NCBI RefSeq assembly: GCF_020400825.1
Contig: NZ_JAINVH010000001.1
Location: 1 to 64,000 of the forward strand
Source: Streptomyces sp. HPF1205
GTDB lineage: Bacteria > Actinomycetota > Actinomycetes > Streptomycetales > Streptomycetaceae
Direction: 5' to 3'
DNA: 64,000 nucleotides
Within the stretch, counting starts at the first letter, position 1. Each line of letters starts with the position of its first letter. The translations under genes and the position numbers were made by a program. This document shows, piece by piece, positions 30,354-39,602 of the stretch. The notes below the pieces were generated by a model, which was not told where the DNA came from, searched no databases, and saw only the letters and a program-made list of their open reading frames with translations.

Positions 30354-30612
30354 GGGGGCTTCGCGGTCCTTCCGGCTGCGGGCCGCGCCGGGCGGCCGGG
30401 GGTGCCGCCGGCCACCCGTGGCGGCCGGCGGATGCCGCTGGTTCAACCCGCCGTCCACCGTCCGGGTCACCGCCCATGAGCCGAACGAGCGACAGCGGCG
30501 GATCGACACACCGTGTCCGGGTGATTACCCTCGGACGCCACGGCCGCCGCCCTGCGGCCGTACCCCCGCGGACCCCCTCCCCGCGTTCGCCCGCTCCAGG
30601 AGCGCCATCGCC
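30354..30612. other. Divergent gap between two glycopolymer genes
   Basis: These 259 bp separate two divergently read GT2/glycerophosphotransferase genes and should hold both promoters. CCGCCGGCC (30405-30413) and GGCCGGCGG (30423-30431) form a perfect nine-base-pair inverted repeat with a nine-base spacer, a possible operator. No small gene was found. Confidence 0.45.
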
Positions 30613-32877
30613 ATGCCCCGCTTCAGCGTCGTCGTCCCGGCCCACCGCGCCCAGGGCTTCCTGCGCGCCTGCCTGGACTCGGTCCTGGCCCAGTCCTTCG
30701 GCGACGTCGAGGTGGTCGTGGTGGACGACGCCTCACCCGACGCCTGCGGGCTGATCGCCGAGGAGTTCGCCGCCGCCGATCCCCGGGTGCGGCCGCTGCG
30801 TCTCGACCGGCACGGCGGCGCGGGCCCCGCACGGGACGCGGGCGCGGCCCGCGCGAGCGGCGACTACCTGCTCTTCCTCGACGCCGACGACCTGCTCGCC
30901 CCCGGCGCCCTGGCCGCCGCCGACGCCCGCCTCACCCGTACCGGGGACCCCGATGTGCTGCTCGTTGACCACGAGCGCTTCACCGTCCGGGGGGACGCCG
31001 AGTCCGGCGGCGACCGCGACGCCCTGGCCGAGGCGGGCGGCGTGGTCACCGCGTCCGCCCACCCGGGGCTGCTCACCGTCCACCCCGCGATCTGGAACCG
31101 GCTGGTCCGCCGGGACTTCTGGACCGGCCACGCCTTCCGCTTCGGCGACGCGCCGTACGAGGACCTCGCCGTCGCCAACCGGGTGCTGCTGACCGCCGGG
31201 CGCGTGGCCTGCCTGGCGCGGGTGTGCGTACGCCGCCGGGTCCGCCGGGCCGGCAGCCTGTCCACCACGCCCGGCCGCCGCCACCTCGCCGTACTCGACC
31301 GGTACGAGTCGCTGTTCCCGCAGGTGCCGGGGGACGGGCCGCGGGCCGCGCTGTACGCGCAGATGGGGGCGGTGCTGGCCGCGGTCGGCGGACCGCGGGG
31401 GCCGCTGGGCGCCGCCGGGCGGCGCGAGTTCGTCCGCCGGGCCGGCCCGCTGCTCACCCGGTACCGCCCGGCCGGCCGGCCCTGGCCCGAGGGCGACCGG
31501 GGGCGCTGGCTGCGGGGGGCCGCGACCGGCTCGTACGCCCGCCACCGGGCCCGCCTCACGGCCGCCGCGTGGCGCGCCGCGGCGGCCTCGCGGGCCCGCG
31601 CCGGCCGCCGCGCGCTGGCCAGGGTCGCGCTGCGCGGCTACTACCGGCTGCGGCGGCTCGCCCGCCTCGACCCCTGCCTCGTGGTGTACGCGGCCTACTG
31701 GAACCGGGGAGTGGCGTGCAACCCGGCCGCCATCGAACGCAAGGCCCGCGAACTGGCCCCGCGGCTGCGGGCGGTGTGGGTCGTCAACCGCGCCGACCGG
31801 GACCGGCTGCCGCCGGGCACCGCGCACGTGGTGGCCGGCTCCCGCCGCTACTGGGCCGCCATGGCCCGCGCCACGTACCTGGTCAACAACGCGGGCTTCC
31901 CCGGCGCGGTGGTCAAGCGGCCCGGCCAGGTCTACCTCCAGACCCACCACGGCACCCCGCTCAAGCACATGGGCATGGACCTGCTCGACCGGCCGGCCGC
32001 GGCCTGCGCCATGGACTTCGCGCGCCTGCTGGAGCACGCCGACCAGTGGGACTACTCCCTGGCCGCCAACCAGCACTCGGCCGAGACCTGGGAACGCGTC
32101 TACCCCAGCGACCACCTCACCCTGCCGGCCGGCTACCCGCGCAACGACGTCTTCTACGAGGCGGGCGCGGGCGACGTCCGCCGCGCCCGCGAGTGCCTGG
32201 GCCTGGCCCCGGACACCCTCGCGATCCTCTACGCGCCCACGCACCGCGACTACCTGCGGCGCTTCACCCTCCCCCTCGACCTCGACGCGCTCAGCCGCGC
32301 GCTCGGCCCCGGCCACACCCTCCTGGTCCGCGCCCACTACTTCTACGACGGCGTCCCCGGCCTGCCCGGTGTTCCCGACGCCCTCGACGCCCCCCAGGAC
32401 CCGCACGCACGCGCCGCCGTCGTGGACGTCTCGCACCACCCGAGCGTGGAGGCCCTGTGCCTGGCCTCCGACGCGCTCCTGTGCGACTTCTCGTCCCTGA
32501 TGTTCGACTACGCCAACCTCGACCGGCCCATCGTCGTCCACGGCGCCGACTGGGAGGCCTACCGGGCCGCGCGCGGCGTCTACTTCGACCTGCTGTCCGG
32601 CCGCCCCGGCGAGACGCCCGGCGTCGTCGCCCGCGACGAGGCGGCGATCGCCGAGGCGTTCCGCGGCGGCGCGTGGCGCGGCCCCGAGGCCGCCGCCCTG
32701 CGGGCCGCCTTCCGTGCCCGGTTCTGCGCCTACGACGACGGGCTCGCGGCGGAGCGGGTCGTGCGCCGCGTCTTCCTCGGCGAGACCGAGCTCCTGCCCT
32801 ACCGGGAGCTCGACGAACGCCGCCCCGCGCCCGCCGGCGGGCCGAAAGCCGCGGCCACCGCACCCGCCGGGCGGTGA
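30613..32877 (+). CDS. GT2 glycosyltransferase / CDP-glycerol glycerophosphotransferase-like protein
   Basis: A 754-residue protein. The N-terminal GT2 domain shows FSVVVPAHRAQGFLRACLDS, VVVDDASPD and LLFLDADD. A basic helical linker leads to the polymerase domain, with VYAAYWNRGVACNPAA, LQTHHGTPLKHMGMDL (about 442-457) and CDFSSLMFDYANLDRP (about 624). It is closely similar to the convergent gene at 32929-35160 and more distantly to the 1239-residue protein upstream. The likely role is synthesis of a phosphodiester-linked wall polymer at the inner membrane face. ATG 30613 follows a GGAG at 30599-30602. The 51-bp gap to the convergent stop is G/C-palindromic and may stop both transcripts. Confidence 0.88.
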   Translation: MPRFSVVVPAHRAQGFLRACLDSVLAQSFGDVEVVVVDDASPDACGLIAEEFAAADPRVRPLRLDRHGGAGPARDAGAARASGDYLLFLDADDLLAPGALAAADARLTRTGDPDVLLVDHERFTVRGDAESGGDRDALAEAGGVVTASAHPGLLTVHPAIWNRLVRRDFWTGHAFRFGDAPYEDLAVANRVLLTAGRVACLARVCVRRRVRRAGSLSTTPGRRHLAVLDRYESLFPQVPGDGPRAALYAQMGAVLAAVGGPRGPLGAAGRREFVRRAGPLLTRYRPAGRPWPEGDRGRWLRGAATGSYARHRARLTAAAWRAAAASRARAGRRALARVALRGYYRLRRLARLDPCLVVYAAYWNRGVACNPAAIERKARELAPRLRAVWVVNRADRDRLPPGTAHVVAGSRRYWAAMARATYLVNNAGFPGAVVKRPGQVYLQTHHGTPLKHMGMDLLDRPAAACAMDFARLLEHADQWDYSLAANQHSAETWERVYPSDHLTLPAGYPRNDVFYEAGAGDVRRARECLGLAPDTLAILYAPTHRDYLRRFTLPLDLDALSRALGPGHTLLVRAHYFYDGVPGLPGVPDALDAPQDPHARAAVVDVSHHPSVEALCLASDALLCDFSSLMFDYANLDRPIVVHGADWEAYRAARGVYFDLLSGRPGETPGVVARDEAAIAEAFRGGAWRGPEAAALRAAFRARFCAYDDGLAAERVVRRVFLGETELLPYRELDERRPAPAGGPKAAATAPAGR

Positions 32878-32928
32878 CGGGGCGCGGGGGCGCCCCCGGC
32901 CGGGCGCGCCGGGGACACCCCTTCCGCG

Positions 32929-35160
32929 TCAGCGGGAGACGGGCAGGGCAGCCGCGGGAGCGGGGGCCGGGCGGCGCTGCGCGAGCGGGACGACGGCGGG
33001 CAGCCCGCCGGTCTCGCGCAGGAAGACCCGGCGCACCACGCGCTCGGCGGCGTGCCCGTCGTCGTACGGGCAGAAACGCGCCCGGAAGGCGGCCCGCAAC
33101 TGGGCCGACTGCGGGCCGCACCAAGCTCCCGTGGCCAGGATGTCGGTGAGGTCGTCCTGGCCACGGGCCACCAGGCCGGGCGGCTGCTCGGTGATGTCGA
33201 AGTAGGCGCCGCGGGTGGCCCGGTAGACCTCCCAGTCCGGGATGTGCAGCACGATCGGCCGGTCCAGGCCCGCGTAGTCGAACATCAGTGAGGAGTAGTC
33301 CGTGATCAGCCCGTCGGAGGCCAGGCACAGCTCCTCCACCGACGGGTGGCCGGACACGTCGAGGATCCCGGCGGCCGGCGCGCTCCCGCCCGCTGCGGGG
33401 GCGTACCGGTGGTGCGTGCGCAGCATCAGCACGGTGCGCGGGCCGAGTTCGGCGGCGAGCGCCGCGAGGTCGAGCGCGGGCACGTATCCGCGCCGGTAGT
33501 CGCGGTGCGTGGGCGCGTACAGCAACGCGGTGGTGCCGGGCGGGATGCCGAGCCGCTCGCGCAGTGCCCGCACCTCCTCGGCGCCGGCCCGGTGGAAGAC
33601 GTCGGTACGCGGCTGCCCGTATTCGAGGGTGGTGTACGAGGAGGGGTACGCGCGCTCCCACACCAGTGTCGCGTGGCGGTTCGCGGACAGGCTGTAGTCC
33701 CAGCGGTCCACATGGGCGAGCAGGCGGGCGAAGTCGGTGGCGCCGGCCGCCGCGGGGTGGGGCATCAGGTCGATGCCCATGTGCTTGAGCGGGGTGCCGT
33801 GGTGGGTCTGCACATGGACCTGGCCGGGCCGCTTGGCGTACCTGCGGTGCAGGTTGACGTTGCTGACCAGGTAGCCGGCCCGGGCAAGTGCCGTCCAGTA
33901 CGCGGCGGACTCCGGTTCCAGCCGGGTCACGCCGGGCGGCAGGGTGTGCGCGTGCTCGGCGGTGGTGATCCAGGCGCCACGGATGTGCGGGGCCAGTTCG
34001 CGCAGCGCGCCGTGGATCGCCGCCGGGTTGCACACGTAGCCGCGGTCCCAGTACGCGCAGAACACCGCGAGGTCCGGGTCCAGGGGGCGGCGCCGCTGCA
34101 GGAGGTAGTGGGCGTGCAGCGCGGCCGTGCGCAGCCGGGCCCGCCACCCGGCCGCCGTCCGCACGGCGCGCGTGCGCAGCCGCCGCAGCGCGCCCAGCGT
34201 CTGGAAGGTACGGCGGGCGCCGAGCGCCACCAGCAGGTAGCGCGCGCCGCTCGGGCTGACCGGCGCCGGCCGGAAACCGCGCGGCCGCAGCCTGGCGTAC
34301 TGGGCGCGGCAGCGGCGGAAGAACTCCGCGCGCGAGCGCCTCGGCAGCCGGTGCGGGAGCGTGAACACGGTGGTGAGGTGGTCCAGCATCCGCCGGAACA
34401 GCACCGGCCGCCACCGCTCCAGCTCCGGGTGGCTGTCGAGGAACGCGAACAGCAGGTCGTACTGCCCGAAGAGGTCGAAGTGGCGGCGGCTGGTGGTGCA
34501 CAGGATGCTGCCGGAGCGCCGCTGCCGGTAGCGCACGCACACCCGGTCCAGCACGGTGATCGACTCGGCGGCCATCAGCGCCGGGTACGTCCAGGGGGTG
34601 TCCTCGTACCAGCCGGGGGGAAAGGCGAGCGGCAGCCCCGTGATGAAGTCCCGGCGGTACGCCTTGTTCCAGGCGACCATGATCAGCCGCAGCATCTCGG
34701 GCCGGTCGCCGAGGGTGAACACCTCGGGGCCCGCGGCGGCGGCCGTCAGGATCGACGCCAGGTTGTTCCGCTCGGCCCGGCCGTCCCAGTACGTGCGCTC
34801 GTAGTCGAACACCAGCAGGTCCGGGTCGCCGGTCCGCTCCAGCCTGGCGGCGACGGCGGCCAGCGTGCCGGGGGTGAACTCGTCGTCGCTGTCCAGGAAG
34901 AGCAGGTAGTCGCCGCTCGCCTCGGCGAGCCCCGCGTTGCGCGCCCATCCCAGGCCCACGTTCCGCGGCAGGTGCAGCACCCGCGCCCGCGGGTCGGTGG
35001 CGGCGACCGCGTCCGCGATCTCGCCGCTGCCGTCCGGTGAGCAGTCGTCCACCACGATCAGCTCGAAGTCGCGGTACGACTGCGCCAGTACGGATTCCAG
35101 GCAGGCGCGCAGGTACGCGCGCACCTTGTACACGGGGACGATCACGCTGAAGCGCGGCAC
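32929..35160 (-). CDS. GT2 glycosyltransferase / CDP-glycerol glycerophosphotransferase-like protein (paralogue)
   Basis: A 743-residue protein with the same build as its convergent neighbour: GT2 start (FSVIVPVYKVRAYLRACLES, VVDDCSPDG, LLFLDSDDEF), basic linker, and polymerase domain with VFCAYWDRGYVCNPAA, VQTHHGTPLKHMGIDL (about 450) and ITDYSSLMFDYAGLDRP (about 617). The two are tail-to-tail paralogues, probably from an inverted duplication. The start is GTG at 35160. A hairpin at 35186-35205 separates it from the upstream ABC-transporter operon, so it should have its own promoter. Substrate unknown; glycerol phosphate, ribitol phosphate or a hexose-phosphate polymer are all possible. Confidence 0.88.
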   Translation of the reverse strand: MPRFSVIVPVYKVRAYLRACLESVLAQSYRDFELIVVDDCSPDGSGEIADAVAATDPRARVLHLPRNVGLGWARNAGLAEASGDYLLFLDSDDEFTPGTLAAVAARLERTGDPDLLVFDYERTYWDGRAERNNLASILTAAAAGPEVFTLGDRPEMLRLIMVAWNKAYRRDFITGLPLAFPPGWYEDTPWTYPALMAAESITVLDRVCVRYRQRRSGSILCTTSRRHFDLFGQYDLLFAFLDSHPELERWRPVLFRRMLDHLTTVFTLPHRLPRRSRAEFFRRCRAQYARLRPRGFRPAPVSPSGARYLLVALGARRTFQTLGALRRLRTRAVRTAAGWRARLRTAALHAHYLLQRRRPLDPDLAVFCAYWDRGYVCNPAAIHGALRELAPHIRGAWITTAEHAHTLPPGVTRLEPESAAYWTALARAGYLVSNVNLHRRYAKRPGQVHVQTHHGTPLKHMGIDLMPHPAAAGATDFARLLAHVDRWDYSLSANRHATLVWERAYPSSYTTLEYGQPRTDVFHRAGAEEVRALRERLGIPPGTTALLYAPTHRDYRRGYVPALDLAALAAELGPRTVLMLRTHHRYAPAAGGSAPAAGILDVSGHPSVEELCLASDGLITDYSSLMFDYAGLDRPIVLHIPDWEVYRATRGAYFDITEQPPGLVARGQDDLTDILATGAWCGPQSAQLRAAFRARFCPYDDGHAAERVVRRVFLRETGGLPAVVPLAQRRPAPAPAAALPVSR

Positions 35161-35185
35161 GGCACATCCAGGTTCACCAGGAAGG

Positions 35186-35205
35186 GGCCGCCCCGAGGGG
35201 CGGCC
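35186..35205 (-). terminator. Hairpin after the ABC-transporter operon
   Basis: GGCCGCCC (35186-35193) and GGGCGGCC (35198-35205) form a perfect eight-base-pair stem around a CGAG loop. It lies about 205 bp past the stop of the last transporter gene. The rest of the gap up to 35410 is Pro-codon-like C-rich sequence without a gene. Confidence 0.65.
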
Positions 35206-35410
35206 GGGCGCGGGAGGATGCGCGCCCTTCTTGCGAACGCGCCTGCTTCGCCCCGGTTACGCCCTTCCGTTCCCCTCGGCCCTTTCGTGCCGCTCGGCCG
35301 GTGTGCGCCGCTCGGCCCTTCCGCGCCTTGTGTCCTGTCCGCCCGTGCCGCTGCTTCACCCGCCCGACCCGCTGCACCCGCTGACCCGGTGGTCCACTCA
35401 CCCGCCGGGC

Positions 35411-36385
35411 CTACTTCACCGCGCCCGCCATCACGCCCGACACGAACTGCCGCTGGAAGGCGAAGAAGACCACCAGCGGGACGATCATCGACACGAACGC
35501 GCCCGGCGCGAGGATGTCGATGTTGTTGCCGAACTGCCGCACCTGCTGCTGCAGGGCCACCGTGATCGGCTGGGAGTTGCTGTTGGCGAAGATCAGCGCC
35601 ACCAGCATGTCGTTCCAGACCCACAGGAACTGGAAGATGCCCAGGGAAGCGATCGCCGGTCCGCCCAGCGGGAGCACCACCCGGACGAACAGCCGCAGTT
35701 CGCCGGCGCCGTCCAGACGGGCGGCCTCCAGCAGCTCGCGCGGGATCTGCGCGAAGAAGTTGCGCAGCAGGAAGATGGCGAAGGGCAGGCCGAAGGCGGT
35801 GTGGAAGAGCACCACCCCGGAGATGTCGCCGAAGATGCCGATGTCGCCGAACAGCTTCGCCACCGGCACCAGCGCCACCTGCACGGGGACGACCAGCATC
35901 GCCACCACCGCCAGGAACCACCAGTCGCGGCCCCGGAAGTCCATCCAGGCGAAGGCGTAGCCGGCCAGCGCGCCGATCACCACGACCAGCACGGTCGCGG
36001 GCACGGTGATCAGCGCGGTGTTCCACAGCGAGTCCGTGATGGCGTGGTTGTCCAGCAGGGTGCGGTAGTTGGAGAACGTCAGCTGCGAGGGCGAGGTGAA
36101 CACCTTCCACCAGCCGCTGGCCGAGATGTCGGACGGGCTGCGCAGGCTGGACAGCAGCAGACCCACCGTCGGCAGCAGCCAGAACAGCGCCACCACCAGC
36201 AGGAAGACCTGTGCCGCACCGCTGCCGGCGCGGGCCGCGAGCCGCGCGCCCAGGCCGCGCCGCGCCCGCACGGCGCCCGTACCGCCCGTGCCGCTCGAAC
36301 CGCCCCTGCCGCCGCGGCCCTTGCGGGTGCGGGCCGGGGCGGCCGCCGTCGTTCCCGCCGTTCCGGCCGTCGCGTCCGCGCTCAT
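35411..36385 (-). CDS. Carbohydrate ABC transporter permease, MalG type (CUT1)
   Basis: A 324-residue inner-membrane permease. After an Ala/Thr/Gly/Arg-rich cytoplasmic start of about 45 residues come six helices and the EAA loop (ELLEAARLDGAGELRLFVRVVLPLGGP) that docks with the ATPase. The C-terminus FQRQFVSGVMAGAVK is typical of MalG-like subunits. ATG 36385 overlaps the stop of the MalF-like gene by four bases (ATGA), so the two are translationally coupled. No ATPase gene is nearby; in streptomycetes the shared ATPase MsiK usually serves CUT1 importers. Confidence 0.94.
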   Translation of the reverse strand: MSADATAGTAGTTAAAPARTRKGRGGRGGSSGTGGTGAVRARRGLGARLAARAGSGAAQVFLLVVALFWLLPTVGLLLSSLRSPSDISASGWWKVFTSPSQLTFSNYRTLLDNHAITDSLWNTALITVPATVLVVVIGALAGYAFAWMDFRGRDWWFLAVVAMLVVPVQVALVPVAKLFGDIGIFGDISGVVLFHTAFGLPFAIFLLRNFFAQIPRELLEAARLDGAGELRLFVRVVLPLGGPAIASLGIFQFLWVWNDMLVALIFANSNSQPITVALQQQVRQFGNNIDILAPGAFVSMIVPLVVFFAFQRQFVSGVMAGAVK

Positions 36386-37785
36386 CGCCGTCCCTCCCTG
36401 CGCAGCCGCCGGATGTTGAAGATCATGACCGGTACGACGAGCAGCAGCAGGATCACGCCGATCGCGCTGCCGACGCCCTGGTCGTCACCGCCGCCGAACG
36501 ACGACAGGTAGAGCTGGAGCGCCAGGACGTTGGCGTTCGACTGGGTGTTGCCCGGGGCGATGATGTAGACGAGGTCGAAGATCTTCAGCACGTTGATCAT
36601 CAGGGTGACCATGACGACCACCAGCACCGGCGCCAGCAGCGGCACGGTGACCCGGCGGAAGACCTGCCACTCGTTCGCGCCGTCCACCCGCGCCTGCTCC
36701 AGCAGTTCCCTGGGCACTCCGGCCAGGCCCGCGGCGATGAGCACCATCGCGAAACCGGCCCACATCCATACGTAGCTGGCGATGATCGCCGGGGTGACCA
36801 GGGTCGGCCCCAGCCAGTTGATGCCGTCGTACTTTCCGTTGAAGTTCGAAGCGGGCAGCCGCAGTTGGGCCCCGGCGGCCTTGGCCGGCAGCGTGTAGGT
36901 GCCGTCCTTGCCGGACGTGGCGGAGGCGATCACCTTGCCGTCCTTCACCGCCTGCACCTTCACCCCGGACAGCGCCTTCTCGCCCGGGTCGATCACCCCG
37001 GGTTCGCCGGTGCCGCCGGGCCGGAAGTCCAGCCACACCGTGCCCGTCACGGCGTCCGCCTCGGGCGCGGCGGGCTTGGCCTGTCCGGCGTCGCCCGGCA
37101 GATTCGTCTGCGGGATGCCGATCAGCGGCAGGTCGTTGGGCCGGCCCATGGCCGCCGTCGACCGCGAGGTGTACGAGCCGCCGGCCGTCGGCCTCAGGTC
37201 GCTGTTCGGCCGCGGCCGGGCGCCCGGGTAGGCGGAGTTGCCGGTGAACGTGTCGTGCACGGCCACCACCACGGCGTTGGCCACCCCGCGGCTGGGGTCC
37301 TGCTCGTACACCAGCCGGAAGATGATGCCGGCGGCCAGCATCGAGATCGCCATCGGCATGAAGACGACCAGCTTGAACGCCGTGCCCCAGCTCACCCGTT
37401 CGGTGAGCACCGCGAAGACCAGGCCGAGCGCGGTGGCCACGGTCGGGGCGACCGCCACCCAGATCGCGTTGTTGCGCACCGCGACGAGGATGTCGTGATC
37501 GCTGAAGACGGTGTGGAAGTTCTTCAGCCCGACGAAGCCGCTGCCGTTCGCGTCGTACAGGCTGCGCCAGACCGTGTAGCCGATCGGGTACGCCACCAGG
37601 GCGCCCAGCAGGACCAGCGCGGGCAGCAGGAACAGGGCGGCGATCCACGGGCGGGTGCCCATGACGCTCTTGCGCGCGAGGACGCCGCGGGGCGGCGGGC
37701 CCCCGGAGCCGCGCATGGCGGGACCCCCGGGGGCGGCGCCGGCGGCGCCGCCCCCCGCCGTCCCGGTCAGGGAGGCGTCGGCCAT
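36382..37785 (-). CDS. Carbohydrate ABC transporter permease, MalF type, with Ig-like insertion
   Basis: A 467-residue permease, about 150 residues longer than usual. Helices 1-3 are at about 45-165. Then an extracytoplasmic insert runs from about 175 to 322: a Gly/Ser/Pro-rich stretch followed by an SdrD-B / carboxypeptidase-regulatory-like beta domain (VTGTVWLDFRPGG, GVKVQAVKDGKVIASATS, GKDGTYTLP, about 247-312). The remaining helices and the EAA loop (ELLEQARVDGANEWQVFRRV) follow. The insert lies where the periplasmic loop facing the binding protein should be, so it may dock the substrate protein or touch the wall. It starts six bases after the binding-protein gene. Confidence 0.92.
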   Translation of the reverse strand: MADASLTGTAGGGAAGAAPGGPAMRGSGGPPPRGVLARKSVMGTRPWIAALFLLPALVLLGALVAYPIGYTVWRSLYDANGSGFVGLKNFHTVFSDHDILVAVRNNAIWVAVAPTVATALGLVFAVLTERVSWGTAFKLVVFMPMAISMLAAGIIFRLVYEQDPSRGVANAVVVAVHDTFTGNSAYPGARPRPNSDLRPTAGGSYTSRSTAAMGRPNDLPLIGIPQTNLPGDAGQAKPAAPEADAVTGTVWLDFRPGGTGEPGVIDPGEKALSGVKVQAVKDGKVIASATSGKDGTYTLPAKAAGAQLRLPASNFNGKYDGINWLGPTLVTPAIIASYVWMWAGFAMVLIAAGLAGVPRELLEQARVDGANEWQVFRRVTVPLLAPVLVVVMVTLMINVLKIFDLVYIIAPGNTQSNANVLALQLYLSSFGGGDDQGVGSAIGVILLLLVVPVMIFNIRRLRREGRR

Positions 37786-37791
37786 CGTGCC

Positions 37792-39186
37792 TCAGCCCCC
37801 GTACGCCTTGGCCGCGTCGGACTCCAGCTTCGCCTCCGCGCCCGAGATGTTCTTCGGGTTGGCGAGGAAGTCCTGCAGGTCCTTCCACTCGCCCTCGCCC
37901 TTGGTGCCGCCGAACGCGGCCGGCGCCTGGTCGGACATGTCGAACCTGAAGTCGTCACCGGCCGAGATCAGCGCCTGGGCGATCTTGCGCTGGACGTCGT
38001 TGGGGTACGCGGAGAAGTCCAGCGACTTGTTCGGCGACAGCACACCGCCGCCGCTCACCCAGATCTTCGCCGCGTCCGTGGACGCGATGAACGTCAGCAG
38101 CGCCTGCGCGCCCTTGGAGTCCTTCAGCGCGACCGCCACGTCGCCGCCGCTGACCACCGGCGCCTTCCCGCTGCCCACCGCCGGGAACGGGAACACCTTC
38201 GCGTCGGTACCCACCTGCGCCTTGGTGTTCGCCGTGATGAACGGCGCGACGAAGTCCGCCTCGTACACCATGGCCGCCGGGTTGGAGCCGGTGAAGACCT
38301 GCGTGACGGACTTCGGGAAGTCCGCGTTCAGCGCGCCCTTGGTGCCCCCGGCGAGCAGGCTCTTGTTGCCGAACAACTGGCCCAGCGTGGTGAGCGCCTG
38401 AGTGACCGACGGATCGGTCCACTTGATCTTGTGCTGCGCCAGCAGGTCGTACTTCTCCGGTCCCGCCTGGCTGAGGTAGATGTTCTCGAACCAGTCGGTG
38501 AGCGTCCAGCCGTCCGCGCCGCCGACCGAGACGGGCGCGGTGCCCGACTCGAAGACGGTCTCGGCGGTCTTCAGGAAGTCCGCCCACGTCTTGGGCTCGC
38601 TCACCCCGGCGTTCTCGAACGCCTTGGCGTTGTACCAGATCAGCGACTTGTTGGCGGCCTTGGCGTAGATCCCGTACTGCTTGCCCTTCCAGGCGCCGAG
38701 CTTCTGCCAGCCCGGCGAGAAGTTCTGCTGCAACTGTGCCTGCGCCTGCGGGCCCAGCGGCTTGAGCCAGCCCTTGTCGGCGAACTGGTGCAGCACCCCG
38801 TTCTGGGCCAGGAACGCCACGTCGGGCGGCGCCCCGCCCTCGATCTTGGTGCCGAGGAACGTCGACTGGCTGTCACCGGTCGGTACGAACGTGGTCTGCG
38901 CCCCCGTGCGCTTGTCGAACTCGTCCAGGACCTTCTGGAAGTTCTTCTGCTCGGGGCCGGTCCACACGGCGGCGACCTCCAGGTGCTGCCCGTGCAGATC
39001 GGGCAGTTGCAGTCCGCTCGTCGTGGCGCCCGCCGACGACGAAGGCGACTGCGACGACGTGGAGTTGTCGTCCTTCTTCTTGCCGCCGCCGCAGGCGGCG
39101 GCGGTCAGCGCGAGCGCGGACGCCGCGACCACGGCGACCGCTATGCGCGTAGTGCGGCTGGTGCGTGTGCGCTTCAAGGTACGCAT
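37792..39186 (-). CDS. Sugar ABC transporter substrate-binding lipoprotein
   Basis: A 464-residue lipoprotein of the family 1 extracellular solute-binding proteins. A basic N-terminus and hydrophobic core end in lipobox LTAAAC, followed by GGGKKKDDNSTSS as flexible linker. The two-lobed binding fold follows (GAQTTFVPTGD, LIWYNAKAFENAGV, WTLTDWFENIYLS). Aromatic residues suggest a sugar ligand; the identity is not readable. It is the first gene of the three-gene importer operon. ATG 39186 is preceded by a GAGGGG ribosome site. Paired TTGAGTC elements lie about 105-140 bp upstream. Confidence 0.94.
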   Translation of the reverse strand: MRTLKRTRTSRTTRIAVAVVAASALALTAAACGGGKKKDDNSTSSQSPSSSAGATTSGLQLPDLHGQHLEVAAVWTGPEQKNFQKVLDEFDKRTGAQTTFVPTGDSQSTFLGTKIEGGAPPDVAFLAQNGVLHQFADKGWLKPLGPQAQAQLQQNFSPGWQKLGAWKGKQYGIYAKAANKSLIWYNAKAFENAGVSEPKTWADFLKTAETVFESGTAPVSVGGADGWTLTDWFENIYLSQAGPEKYDLLAQHKIKWTDPSVTQALTTLGQLFGNKSLLAGGTKGALNADFPKSVTQVFTGSNPAAMVYEADFVAPFITANTKAQVGTDAKVFPFPAVGSGKAPVVSGGDVAVALKDSKGAQALLTFIASTDAAKIWVSGGGVLSPNKSLDFSAYPNDVQRKIAQALISAGDDFRFDMSDQAPAAFGGTKGEGEWKDLQDFLANPKNISGAEAKLESDAAKAYGG

Positions 39187-39602
39187 CTGGCCATCCCCTC
39201 AGTCCCGTGGCGTCCGTCCTACGCCCGCCCCGAGAGGCGATGCAAGACGGTGAACGGGTGCCCGGCGGGGTCGTGACCATGCCGTGATCTTGAGTCAAAC
39301 CTGTTGCCGGGGGCATGTTTTGAGTCCCCTGGTGCGCACAGGGGAGCGCGCGGGCCCGCATACGGGCGGATGTGCCGGTGATCCGGGGGCGCGGGCGGCG
39401 GTTCCGCGGTTCGTGAATACGGCCGCGGCTCGTCGGTCCGGCGACGCGGGCGGGCGGCTCCTGGGCCCGGCGCCGGGGCGGCTCGTCGGTCCGGCCGTAC
39501 GGGCGGATTTGCCGGTGATCCGGGGACGCGGGTGGCGTACCGCGGTCCGGGGACGCGGGTGGGCGGCTCCTCGCGGCGCCGGTGGCGCCGCCCGCCCCGG
39601 CG
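39187..39602. other. Gap upstream of the sugar transporter, with repeats and possible operators
   Basis: TTGAGTC occurs at 39290-39296 and 39320-39326, exactly 30 bp apart; the first sits in the palindrome TTGAGTCAA. On the transporter's strand these read GACTCAA and lie near a TTTGACT -35-like element. Further right a 28-bp sequence is repeated with one mismatch at 39361-39388 and 39498-39525, and CGGCTCGTCGGTCCGGC at 39426-39442 and 39479-39495. No gene was found. Confidence 0.5.

Noticed and set aside
36211..39276. A 1021-residue + strand frame across the sugar transporter
   Set aside because: It is antisense to three clear transporter genes and has no domain of its own.
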